Origin: Acinetobacter sp. ANC 4558
GTDB taxonomy: Bacteria > Pseudomonadota > Gammaproteobacteria > Pseudomonadales > Moraxellaceae
DNA length: 64,000 nucleotides
Assembly: GCF_002135375.1 (NCBI RefSeq)
Contig: NZ_NEGH01000010.1
Span: forward strand, 1 to 64,000
Reading direction: 5' to 3'
The notes under the pieces are model-generated. The model saw only the letters and a list, made by a program, of their open reading frames with translations. It was not told the DNA's origin and ran no database searches. Position 1 is the first letter of the stretch. Each line of letters starts with the position of its first letter. Both the position numbers and the translations under genes were made by a program. Shown one piece after another: positions 9,434-17,253 of this stretch.

Positions 9434-10462
9434 ATGAGCCTGAAAGTAAAATCTAGAGTAGCCAATCTGATATATTCAGCAGTATTCTTAATCTCAATAT
9501 TGGGCGCAAATTCAGTTTATGCAGCAGTTTGTTTTCCCGTTGGTTCAGCTTTTATTTATGACCACGATTATTCATTTAATTCTACGAATAATTATCTAGG
9601 TTACTCACCACCTTGGAAGGAATTATTAAGAGGCGGTAATTATTCTGTTGGTGGCGCATGTGCATCTGTTATTCATGAGACATTTTTTACTTTGAAAGCA
9701 GCATCTGGTTTAACTCCTGCTGGAAGTGATGCAGAAGCTCAGTGGTTTAATTTACCTAATAATGATTATCTTCAAGTCGCAATGCAAGTTTATATTGCAG
9801 GTAATAGAGACGCTTATGTTAATGTGCCACAAACTGCTATTAGTAACTTGTGTACTGGTAACTGCAGTAATAGTTATAGCACAGGAAGTAAGGTTAAAGT
9901 AAAATTAAAAATTAAGAAGAAATTTGTTGGACAATCTTTTTTAGTCAGTCGTGAAATAGGGTATATATATGCCGCAAGTGCTGCGGCAGATCGACCAGAT
10001 AGAGCTATAGTAATAATTAGATTGAATGCTGTGATGACCGTTCCCCAATCATGCAGTTTTGATGTAGGTGACACTATTGAATTTGACTTTGGGTCAATTC
10101 CCTCAAGTGCTTTTTCAGTAGATGCTGGATCCAAAGCAAAGGGGGTGAATACATTGACTAAAAACATTCGCATTGAATGTAAAAATATTGATGCACAACA
10201 GATGTTATCAGCTCGTCTTGAGGCAACAAATTATAATGATAATGTGATTTTTTCTGATAATCCTGATGTTGGGTTTCAATTAGCAGATAATAATGACAGA
10301 GTGCTGATACCTAATAATATGAGTAGTTTTATCCCATTTAAATTAGATGAAAATGCACGTAGTAGTTTTATACTTAAATCTTGGCCCATTAGTATAACTG
10401 GAAAAATTCCTAAACCAGGACCTGTTGCAGCACAAGGTCACATACGTATTGATTTTCAGTAG
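9434..10462 (+). CDS. Fimbrial tip adhesin (two-domain, FimH-like)
   Basis: A 342-residue secreted protein with a good ribosome site (GGGAGAG) and signal peptide ending VYA-AV. Its length is about twice that of a pilin. Residues 30-200 form a unique cysteine-containing lectin-like domain, and the rest (from VPQSCSFDVGDTIEFDFG) is a pilin domain with its conserved cysteine pair. This order is that of tip adhesins such as FimH; the receptor is unknown. It sits between usher and minor pilin. The N-terminal domain resembles nothing I can name. Confidence 0.8.
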   Translation: MSLKVKSRVANLIYSAVFLISILGANSVYAAVCFPVGSAFIYDHDYSFNSTNNYLGYSPPWKELLRGGNYSVGGACASVIHETFFTLKAASGLTPAGSDAEAQWFNLPNNDYLQVAMQVYIAGNRDAYVNVPQTAISNLCTGNCSNSYSTGSKVKVKLKIKKKFVGQSFLVSREIGYIYAASAAADRPDRAIVIIRLNAVMTVPQSCSFDVGDTIEFDFGSIPSSAFSVDAGSKAKGVNTLTKNIRIECKNIDAQQMLSARLEATNYNDNVIFSDNPDVGFQLADNNDRVLIPNNMSSFIPFKLDENARSSFILKSWPISITGKIPKPGPVAAQGHIRIDFQ

Positions 10463-10489
10463 AGATGAGTGGTATGCAGAGTTAATATT

Positions 10490-11005
10490 ATGAATATAAA
10501 AAAATTATTTATTACATGCTGTGTATTGTATACATCTGCTCTATATGCTGATCCGGTGGTAAAAGTAAATTTACGCTTTAAAGCAATGATTATTGATCGT
10601 AGTTGTACTGTTTCATCTGAAAGCCAAAATATCAATGTTGCTCTGGGGCGCTGGGGAACTAAAAATATGACAGATATCGGTGATCAAACTCGTCCGATAT
10701 CATTTATAATTAATTTATCGGATTGCTCAGCTACAAATGTTTCACTGTCATTTAAGGGGCAAAAAGATTTGAGTAATCCACAATTATTAGCTTTATCAAA
10801 TGAATCAACAGCTGGAAATGTGGCGATTCAAATTTTGGATCAAGACCGTAAATTATTACCTCTAGAGACATCAACTAGACCCATAATTGTAGGTAGTAGT
10901 AAAAATTTACAGCTTAGTTTCTTTGCTAATTATATTGCAACTCGTAAAAATGTCACAGCTGGTACTGCTGACTCAATAGCGAATTTTGTTCTTAATTACG
11001 ATTAA
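10490..11005 (+). CDS. Fimbrial minor pilin / adaptor
   Basis: A 171-residue pilin-like protein with signal peptide (cut near LYA-DP), the conserved cysteines (DRSCTVS and SDCSA), and a C-terminal strand ending FVLNYD. The ATG at 10490 gives a clean signal peptide; an in-frame GTG at 10469 would add seven residues. As last gene of the fimbrial cluster and distinct from the shaft pilin, it is probably a minor or tip-joining subunit. Confidence 0.85.
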   Translation: MNIKKLFITCCVLYTSALYADPVVKVNLRFKAMIIDRSCTVSSESQNINVALGRWGTKNMTDIGDQTRPISFIINLSDCSATNVSLSFKGQKDLSNPQLLALSNESTAGNVAIQILDQDRKLLPLETSTRPIIVGSSKNLQLSFFANYIATRKNVTAGTADSIANFVLNYD

Positions 11006-11508
11006 TATATGTGCTTAGAGCTTTTTATTTGGTTATAAATTATTACGCAAATGCGACTTTGTGATTATTATCACTCTAAAACAGTATAAATATCATGGAA
11101 GTTATACTTTAAAGACTGTGAACTGGATCAGCTTGATGAATATCTAAAATGTCAACATGTCTTGATGTTTTCTTTAGATAGTTTTTAATTTCAAGAATGC
11201 ATGACTCTGGAACTCTGAGCACCTTTGTTAGTTCATTATAAATAAACTTTCTACCAGCACCTTCGCGCTTTCCACCGTGATTATTTGACATACCGTTTAT
11301 TCGATAAAGTTACTCAATAAAATAGTATATTGAGGTTAAAATAAATTCAAATTTAAATGTTGTAGATAATTTGATCAAAATGAATAAATTGAATATTTTT
11401 TAAAATATTAAAAAATAGATACTTAATTAGCAAAAAATAAATATTGTTTAACATTAATCTCAATATGTGGTAAATACTAAACATTAATAAGATTTTATAA
11501 ATATAATT
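11006..11508. other. Gap between fimbrial cluster and PAAR gene with one small ORF
   Basis: Apart from the small minus-strand ORF at 11109-11291 the region is AT-rich and looks non-coding. It should hold the PAAR gene promoter. No clear terminator for the fimbrial operon was found. Confidence 0.4.
11109..11291 (-). pseudogene. Small ORF resembling the N-terminal extension of Acinetobacter UmuD-like proteins
   Basis: Sixty residues beginning MSNNHGGKREGAGRK, then LTKVLRVPES and a short helix. The glycine-rich GGxREGAGRK start followed by RVPES is a pattern I associate with the N-terminal DNA-binding-like part of S24-peptidase UmuD homologues and with small phage DNA-binding proteins. No peptidase part follows, since the frame closes after HSL. 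A remnant of umuD is the preferred reading, because a umuC C-terminal remnant lies 4.6 kb to the right on the same strand. It may instead be an intact small DNA-binding protein. Confidence 0.4.
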
Positions 11509-12348
11509 ATGGCAACAGGATTCGCAGTTCATAACGCCCCTACAGATCACGGAGGCTTCATTCCTTCAACTCAAGTTAGAAATTCACAACAGGGAAACCT
11601 CTTTGTTAGAGCTGGAGATGGACACTTTTGTCCTAAATGTAAAACATGGTCTACTGTTATTAAGAGTCATGATCATGTCATTTTTGACGGCAAGGCTGTT
11701 GCATATGCAGGTGATAAATTAACCTGTGGTGCAAGGATTTTAACTCAGCAAAGTCATGTTGTTGGTGATAAAGAGAATTATTATGGAGGTTCTACTTTGT
11801 CAAATTTAAAACTCATCAATTCAAAAGAACATTTAAATAATAATTTTACTCCAAAAGAGCAATATGAACATTTTTATGTGGAGAATTATAAAACAAATAT
11901 ATTTGTACAGCATAAGGCGGTAATTAGTGCGAATGAGCAAAAAAGTAAAGGTGTTGGTATATTGCAAATGCTTTCAGGAGCTGTTAGTTATTTTTTGAAT
12001 TACAAAATCACAGATAATGAATTATTTGTTAGTGCTTCGATAAATGCGCATCCTTTATCTAATGATGCTAAAGTTTATCCTTTTGGCAAAGTAATTATAT
12101 CAAGAGAGGATCAGATTTATACCACCAAACTATTGGAAAAAAACAAGGGATTTTGGAATACAGATGAATACAAATCTCCAGTTGGTAGTTGCACAATTAT
12201 TTTACCACCGCCAAACTTACAAGTTATCAAAGTAAAAGTAATTTTAGGATATAGGGCACAATATAATGACGCGGTTGGACAGGTAGTTCCTGTACCTGCA
12301 TCAGTATCGCATGGGTTCAGCATAAGTTCTTTTGCTAGGAAAATATAA
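11509..12348 (+). CDS. PAAR-domain protein with C-terminal extension (candidate T6SS effector)
   Basis: 279 residues. Residues 1-95 are a PAAR-type domain: GGFIPSTQV, FVRAGDGHFCPKC, then HDHVIFDGKAVAYAGDKLTCGA and VVGD, the paired glycine/aspartate turns and metal-ligand cysteines of the spike tip of type VI secretion systems. Residues 100-279 match no domain I recognise; they contain a hydrophobic stretch around 155-165 (GAVSYFLNY) and proline-rich turns. PAAR proteins with long extensions commonly carry toxins. The lipoprotein gene two bases downstream would suit an immunity protein. No signal peptide, as expected. The ribosome site is weak. No T6SS structural genes are visible here. Confidence 0.75.
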   Translation: MATGFAVHNAPTDHGGFIPSTQVRNSQQGNLFVRAGDGHFCPKCKTWSTVIKSHDHVIFDGKAVAYAGDKLTCGARILTQQSHVVGDKENYYGGSTLSNLKLINSKEHLNNNFTPKEQYEHFYVENYKTNIFVQHKAVISANEQKSKGVGILQMLSGAVSYFLNYKITDNELFVSASINAHPLSNDAKVYPFGKVIISREDQIYTTKLLEKNKGFWNTDEYKSPVGSCTIILPPPNLQVIKVKVILGYRAQYNDAVGQVVPVPASVSHGFSISSFARKI

Positions 12349-12350
12349 AG

Positions 12351-13004
12351 ATGTTGTTAAAAAAAATATTAAAGACCAGTTTTTTAATAATTTTGGTAAA
12401 TAGTGTACTCGCTTGTAGTCATAATAATGATAAAGCTCAGAATAATTCACAAGTTAGATATGAGCAAAAAAAAGATATATCTGCAGAAGATAGAAGACTA
12501 ATAGAAGAATATAACCATATTATTGAAGATCTAGTAAATGGTGATGAAAACAAATATCAACAAGAGCTAAAATTATTCTTACCAAAAGCATCACAAATAA
12601 AAGACTCAATTGAACGAAATAATATTCTTATGAACATTTATATGCAAACAAAGCAATATAAAAATGCATATAAGCTTAATGATGTTCAAATTCAGGAAGA
12701 TCCGACTGCTAATAGGCTTGCATTCAGGTGTCAAATTTTAGAATTATTAAATAAAGAACAAAGTGTAATAAAACAGTGTTATGAGGTATCAGCTAAAGCA
12801 ATTAAAGTAGAGTTGGAGCAAATACAAAAAAATGATCCTATGTATAACTATGCAGAGTTTACATACTATTTAGAAATGTATAGAGCAGGGCATACAGAAT
12901 ATAAAGAGAAGATGAGACAAGCTTTATCATCGATCAAGGATGAGTCCATGAAAATGAATGCAAATATCTGGTATGAAGATGCCGTATCTAGAGTGAGTAA
13001 TTAG
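12351..13004 (+). CDS. Lipoprotein, candidate immunity partner of the PAAR protein
   Basis: 217 residues with a lipoprotein signal peptide and lipobox ending at Cys22 (SVLAC). The mature part is rich in lysine, glutamate and asparagine and probably all helical, with repeats of pattern YKNAYKLNDVQIQEDP and YNYAEFTYYLEMYRAG that resemble TPR-like helical pairs. The start lies two bases after the PAAR stop codon, so the two are translated together. A periplasm-facing lipoprotein beside a PAAR effector would fit protection against a periplasmic toxin; this is inference. No known family recognised. Confidence 0.7.
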   Translation: MLLKKILKTSFLIILVNSVLACSHNNDKAQNNSQVRYEQKKDISAEDRRLIEEYNHIIEDLVNGDENKYQQELKLFLPKASQIKDSIERNNILMNIYMQTKQYKNAYKLNDVQIQEDPTANRLAFRCQILELLNKEQSVIKQCYEVSAKAIKVELEQIQKNDPMYNYAEFTYYLEMYRAGHTEYKEKMRQALSSIKDESMKMNANIWYEDAVSRVSN

Positions 13005-13190
13005 TGAGTGGGTAATGAAAATTTCAAAAATTTATTTGCTGGTATCTAATAAGGCTCTTTTATAAGTCACTTATCCCTCAATTTCTTGTTGTAAATACCA
13101 GTAATTAAATTGAATTTTAAACCAATTTTTGCCTCAGTTTCTATAATGCTTCGATCGGTACCTTTATTGATGAAGGTACCAATATCACTC

Positions 13191-13260
13191 TTTCCACCCA
13201 TCCACAATATCAATACATGGCAGAACAAGCTGACAAACACGCAGCTGATGCACGGCGATT
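13191..13260. repeat. 70-bp direct repeat, right copy
   Basis: Identical to 3582-3651; similarity continues imperfectly to about 13278 and back to about 13158. Here the frame is open and ends at TAA 13279-13281. The separation of 9.6 kb and same orientation would allow recombinational loss or duplication of the block between them. Confidence 0.85.
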
Positions 13261-13286
13261 GAGTGATGCATGGCCTGAGTAAACAA

Positions 13287-13306
13287 AAGCCCTTAAATGA
13301 GGGCTT
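13287..13306 (+). terminator. Terminator after the remnant ORF
   Basis: Stem AAGCCCT / AGGGCTT with a short AAATG-type loop, directly following the TAA of the remnant reading frame. A strong T run is lacking. Confidence 0.55.
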
Positions 13307-13462
13307 ATTAAACAGAATAAAATTCAAAGTTTTATAATTAATTCTATAACCGTTTTGATTGAAAAAATAACCATAATAATTCTAGAAATAATATTGAAAT
13401 AAGAAACTACAAAAAAGAGGAATTGTGAATTTATTGTTGTAAAATGTAATACAAATAGTAAT

Positions 13463-13481
13463 AATAATGATTCTTATTTAT
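13463..13481 (+). promoter_or_regulatory. Putative Fur box upstream of the siderophore receptor
   Basis: The 19 bases AATAATGATTCTTATTTAT match 12 or 13 positions of the GATAATGATAATCATTATC consensus, including the whole left half-site except its first base. It ends 19 bases before the receptor start, where Fur-iron would block transcription. Confidence 0.6.
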
Positions 13482-13500
13482 ATTTATCTTTATTACCGCA

Positions 13501-15723
13501 ATGAATAGATATTTTCGATTTAAAAATCTTAGCCTGGGTATCCAATTAATTTTAATCTATGGTGGAGGTTCGGCTTTAGTATGGGCAGATGAACAAAGCC
13601 ATGATACTAGCCCGATAGCATTAAAAACCATCACAGTCACCGCAACAAAAAGTGACAAAACAGAGGGAACAGGAAGTTATAAGGCGAATAAATCAAAGTC
13701 AGCATCGAAATTGAATCTGAGTTTAAGAGAGACACCACAGTCAGTCAGTGTGATTACACAGCAGCAAATTGAAGAAAGAAATTTAATTACGATAGACGAT
13801 ATCTTAGCCGCAACACCTGGTGTGACTGTGACTAAGCAAGATAGTGAGCGCTCAAGTTATTATGCGCGTGGTTTTTCGATTACTAACCGACAAATTGATG
13901 GAATGCCAGTGGGAGATAATAGTCCACGTGCAGATAGTTTTTTCTTTGATCGTATTGAAGTCATTAAGGGTGCAAGTGGGTTATTAGGATCGACAGGCAA
14001 TCCATCTGCAACAATTAACATGATTCGAAAAAGACCAAATAAAGAGTTTACAGGGAATGTGAGTTCTAGTTACGGTAGTTGGGATAATACGCGTGTTACA
14101 GCGGATGTATCAATTCCATTGACAGAAAGTGGAAGTGTTCGCAGTCGTGTTATGGCTGCATATACAGATAAAGAATCATACATGGATTTTTATAAATTGA
14201 AGTCCACAGCAGCAATGGGAATCATTGAAGCGGATTTAACAGAAAATACCACAGCTGCTTTTGGTTTTCAGTTTCAAGACAATGAACCCAATGGTTCAAC
14301 ATGGGGAACCGTACCTTATTTTAACGCAGATGGAAGTCGTGCTAATTTACCAAGAAATTTTAGCTTAACAACAAATTGGAGTTCAATTAAGCATCGTGAT
14401 AAAACTTTTTTCGCAGATATTCAACATAATTTTAACAATGAGTGGCTTGTAAAAGCGGCAGTTGGGCATAGTACTTCGAATAATAATTGGCTTGTTGCTT
14501 ATGGTGCAAGTGGATTCCCTGATCCAGTTACGGGTAAAGGGCTTGGATTATGGACTCAAGTGTCTCCATATTCTGAAAGTAAAAAAATGCATTTAGATTT
14601 ATATGCGACGGGACCATTCCAAGTTTTAGGTCGAAAACATGAACTTATTCTAGGTTATAGTGGATATAAATCAGAAACTACATCCCAAAAAGTAAAATCA
14701 TTTATTGACTATCCTAGTCAGATTCCTGATTATCGAGATTGGACAGGTAATTTACCAAAGCCAACGTATGAAAAGACAGGCGCAGGAAGTAAAACAACAA
14801 CAGAACTATTTGGGTATTACTCTACAGTACGCTTTGATTTAGCTGATCCACTCAAGTTGATTTTAGGTGGGCGTTATAATTTGTATGATTATAAAAATGA
14901 AACATGGACAGCGAATACCGGTAAGGTGTTATCAGATAAGCCAAGACATTTTAAACGTTTTGTCCCATATGCAGGTCTAGTTTACGACATTAATAGTCAC
15001 TATTCTGCATATGTTAGTTATACAGATATGTTTACACCATCAGGTAAAAAAGATCGAACAGGTTCTTATTTAGATCCAGAAGTTGGAAGTAATACAGAAC
15101 TCGGAATAAAAGCTGAATTTTTAGATGCCACATTATTAACGACAGCAGCATTATTTTGGTCATCTGTTAAAGATCTTGCAATTCCTGATAAGGAATATAA
15201 TGATGCGATACCAGTAGGAGAAAATATAGAAATGGCATATTTGGCTTCTGGTAAGGGGCTGAAAGTAAATGGATTTGAAATTGAAGCCATAGGAAAGCTG
15301 CAAAATAATTGGAATATCAGTGCGGGATATACGTATGTGAATAGTGTGAGTTCAGCAATCTCCAAGTCAACAACAACTATTCCGCAGAATCAAATTAAAT
15401 TATTTACAAGTTATACGCTTCCTGAAAGTTTATGGAATGGTGCAAATAAGTTAACCATTGGTGGCGGGGTAAATTGGCAAAGTGAAGTTTCTCAAAATTG
15501 GGGGGGAGCACCTAAAAATGCCTATAATAACGGCATAATTGTACAGAAAGCTTATTACTTAGCCAGTGCGTTTGCAAATTATAAATTTAGTGAAGAATTA
15601 TCAGCAAGTATAAATGTAAATAATTTATTCGATAAAAAATATTATTTAAACGTAGGTTTCTACAATGGGGTTTATTGGGGTGAGCCAAGAAATGTCACCG
15701 TATCCCTTCGTGCTAAATTTTAA
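13501..15723 (+). CDS. TonB-dependent ferric siderophore receptor (FhuE/FpvA type)
   Basis: 740 residues: signal peptide ending VWA-DE, TonB box region with LKTITVTAT, a plug domain (SLRETPQSVSVITQQQI, then IDDILAATPGVTVTKQDSERSSYYARGF and VEVIKGASGLL-type segment), and a beta barrel ending in the aromatic-terminated strand VSLRAKF. The plug sequence is of the FhuE/FpvA/FoxA group that import hydroxamate-type siderophores; the substrate itself cannot be told. It has no clear Shine-Dalgarno sequence. A likely Fur box just upstream predicts induction under iron limitation. No biosynthesis or ABC genes adjoin, so it may use foreign siderophores. Confidence 0.88.
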   Translation: MNRYFRFKNLSLGIQLILIYGGGSALVWADEQSHDTSPIALKTITVTATKSDKTEGTGSYKANKSKSASKLNLSLRETPQSVSVITQQQIEERNLITIDDILAATPGVTVTKQDSERSSYYARGFSITNRQIDGMPVGDNSPRADSFFFDRIEVIKGASGLLGSTGNPSATINMIRKRPNKEFTGNVSSSYGSWDNTRVTADVSIPLTESGSVRSRVMAAYTDKESYMDFYKLKSTAAMGIIEADLTENTTAAFGFQFQDNEPNGSTWGTVPYFNADGSRANLPRNFSLTTNWSSIKHRDKTFFADIQHNFNNEWLVKAAVGHSTSNNNWLVAYGASGFPDPVTGKGLGLWTQVSPYSESKKMHLDLYATGPFQVLGRKHELILGYSGYKSETTSQKVKSFIDYPSQIPDYRDWTGNLPKPTYEKTGAGSKTTTELFGYYSTVRFDLADPLKLILGGRYNLYDYKNETWTANTGKVLSDKPRHFKRFVPYAGLVYDINSHYSAYVSYTDMFTPSGKKDRTGSYLDPEVGSNTELGIKAEFLDATLLTTAALFWSSVKDLAIPDKEYNDAIPVGENIEMAYLASGKGLKVNGFEIEAIGKLQNNWNISAGYTYVNSVSSAISKSTTTIPQNQIKLFTSYTLPESLWNGANKLTIGGGVNWQSEVSQNWGGAPKNAYNNGIIVQKAYYLASAFANYKFSEELSASINVNNLFDKKYYLNVGFYNGVYWGEPRNVTVSLRAKF

Positions 15724-15790
15724 AATAAATAGGGCGAAAAACATTTTTATAAATAACATTGATCTAATTTATAAAGTTTAAATCAAATTA

Positions 15791-15816
15791 CGGTACTTTT
15801 AAGTATAAAGGTACCG
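15791..15816 (+). terminator. Possible terminator after the TonB receptor
   Basis: Inverted repeat CGGTAC / GTACCG around a T/A-rich centre, followed a few bases later by ATTTTTTATT. Placement between receptor and the convergent fragment fits. Confidence 0.4.
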
Positions 15817-15865
15817 CCTGATATTTTTTATTAACGGTTAACTGTTACTTTAATTTGGCTGCTAT

Positions 15866-16063
15866 TTAGTCAATTACCAACATCCCATCCCAACTAAAAT
15901 AATCCCTCGTTAGATTTTCTCTATTCATCACCCAGCTTCGGTTAATCATCTTGCATGAACCAATAGCTAGTTTTTTATCTCCAAACTTAGCCCTTATTTC
16001 CTCAAAAGCACATTGTAGTTTTTCATTCTTTTCTATAAATGCAGTGTCTGAAAGTAAATCAAA
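15866..16063 (-). pseudogene. umuC: C-terminal fragment of UmuC (DNA polymerase V)
   Basis: About 65 codons reading FDLLSDTAF, then FEEIRAKFGDKKLAIGSC, SWVMNRENLTRDYFSWDGMLVID and stop. This matches the C-terminal signature of UmuC-type Y-family polymerases (NxxyG, then WxMxRxxLSxxYTTxWxxLxxV). The catalytic fingers and palm are absent and the reading frame to the right runs into the terminator of the lipocalin gene, so this is a truncated relic. The open frame nominally continues to 16090, but those first codons are the terminator sequence. Confidence 0.65.
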
Positions 16064-16068
16064 CAGGA

Positions 16069-16090
16069 AAAAGCCCTCAAGTGAGGGCAA
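16069..16090 (-). terminator. Terminator of the lipocalin gene
   Basis: Read on the minus strand: GCCCTCACTTGAGGGC followed by TTTTT, 11 bases after the lipocalin stop. Confidence 0.75.
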
Positions 16091-16100
16091 ATATTATAAG

Positions 16101-16640
16101 TTATTGAGGTGTTTTATTTAGTTTGCTTATATCATATCCATACTGTTCTGCTGTCTCTAGGTACGATTTATATATTGCTTCATCGATAGTTGGTGTACGA
16201 GATAATATCCATAAATACTCATTAGTAGGTCCTCCAATTAAGGCAACTTTATAATCAGGGTCTATGCGAAGAATCCAGTAATCTCCTTTTGTAAATGGCA
16301 CCCATCTGAGCCCCTTGGGTAGAAAGCTAACTTTAAGTTTACTATTACCTGTATTTTGAGGGTAGGCAATGCCTTTTGCAGCAATAACCTCATTTGATGA
16401 TGTTCTGCAACTATTTAAAACGGAAAGAGTATTGTTTGGGTTAATAGAATATTGTGCTGTAGTATTTGCGACACATTTACGTTGAAAGTACATAGGTATA
16501 TGAGCAATCTCATACCATTTTCCTACATATTTTTGAATATCGATTTTACTAACTGCTTCTGGAATTTTAGTTTCGGAATGGGATATTGTTGGTAGTGTTA
16601 GAAAACAAATCACCAGTAAGCGCATAAAATCAAACTTCAT
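16101..16640 (-). CDS. Bacterial lipocalin (Blc-like)
   Basis: 179 residues with a signal peptide (cut near SHS-ET) and the lipocalin signature YVGKWYEIAHIP in the first strand, followed by a cysteine (RKC) and partner (NSCRTS), then KGDYWILRIDPDYKVALIG and the late strand YLWILSRTP. Blc-type lipocalins bind fatty acids or lysophospholipids in the envelope. Unlike E. coli Blc, no lipobox cysteine is seen at the signal cleavage site, so it is probably a soluble periplasmic form. It ends at a strong terminator. Confidence 0.85.
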   Translation of the reverse strand: MKFDFMRLLVICFLTLPTISHSETKIPEAVSKIDIQKYVGKWYEIAHIPMYFQRKCVANTTAQYSINPNNTLSVLNSCRTSSNEVIAAKGIAYPQNTGNSKLKVSFLPKGLRWVPFTKGDYWILRIDPDYKVALIGGPTNEYLWILSRTPTIDEAIYKSYLETAEQYGYDISKLNKTPQ

Positions 16641-16698
16641 TAAACTTTTCCCGTTAATGTCCTTTAGTTTTTGTCATCATCTTTAGTTACCTTAGTGA

Positions 16699-16941
16699 CT
16701 ATAAGTTGGATGTACTAATATTAGATGATTGTAAGAATAAATGTTTTGTTTTTCGACCACTTACTCGTTTGCGCCAAAGCTTAAAACTACTGGATTTTAA
16801 ATTTTGGCGCATTAGAATGATTACTGCCGATTCATTCAAATTATATTCGCGATTAATGGCCTCAAATGGAATTTTATCTTCCCAAGCCATTTCAATAATA
16901 CGAGACAAATCAGCATCTACAAGTTTTTGGGTATTTTTCAT
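16699..16941 (-). CDS. TIGR03643 family small protein
   Basis: 80 residues with the family pattern ADLSRIIEMAWEDKIPFEAI, then LNESAVIILMRQNLKSSSF, KLWRKRV and SGRKTKH. These conserved basic proteins are found across many proteobacteria and look like small helix-turn-helix proteins; function is unknown to me. The C-terminal tail after KTKH is not conserved. It is upstream of and same-strand with the lipocalin, 58 bases away. Confidence 0.75.
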   Translation of the reverse strand: MKNTQKLVDADLSRIIEMAWEDKIPFEAINREYNLNESAVIILMRQNLKSSSFKLWRKRVSGRKTKHLFLQSSNISTSNL

Positions 16942-17253
16942 AGTAAACGATATTTTATCAATAAAAATCTAACCTAATGTATCAAAAATTGATAGAAACT
17001 TTATAATTTTATTAATAAATCATTCTAATTTTTATTTATACCAGATCAATCAAAACATCTGGTTTTAACTTAGTTGAAAAGGATGTGTATAACCTTTAAA
17101 TAAAATCAATATCCTGTGCAGATTAATACATGGCCCGAATAAAATTAAGCTGCTTACGTGAAATACATGAGCAGCTGCAAATTAAATTAATTTATTGTTT
17201 TTATTGTATATGGCATTAAATTAATATCTTTCTAATCATTCACTAAACTTAAA
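16942..17253. other. Non-coding gap between TIGR03643 gene and integrase
   Basis: AT-rich; nothing clear. The stretch 17113-17135 reads INTWPE then stop on the plus strand, faintly recalling the end of the 70-bp repeat remnant, too short to assert homology. Confidence 0.35.

Larger units (their letters stand above)
13005..13462. other. Intergenic region with phage-like remnant and terminator
   Basis: Contains the right copy of the 70-bp repeat with an open frame (about 13150-13281) that reads NASIGTFIDEGTNITLS, then the shared segment, and ends DAWPE and TAA, followed at once by a terminator. It looks like the C-terminal relic of a phage or mobile-element gene. The rest is AT-rich and holds the receptor promoter. 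Confidence 0.5.

Noticed and set aside
11353..11550. Minus-strand frame of 65 codons upstream of the PAAR gene
   Set aside because: Mostly Ile, Tyr, Asn and Phe from AT-rich DNA, overlaps the PAAR start, no ribosome site and no family.
17113..17140. Possible third copy of the 70-bp repeat remnant (reads INTWPE and stop)
   Set aside because: Only about six codons are similar; too short to separate from chance.
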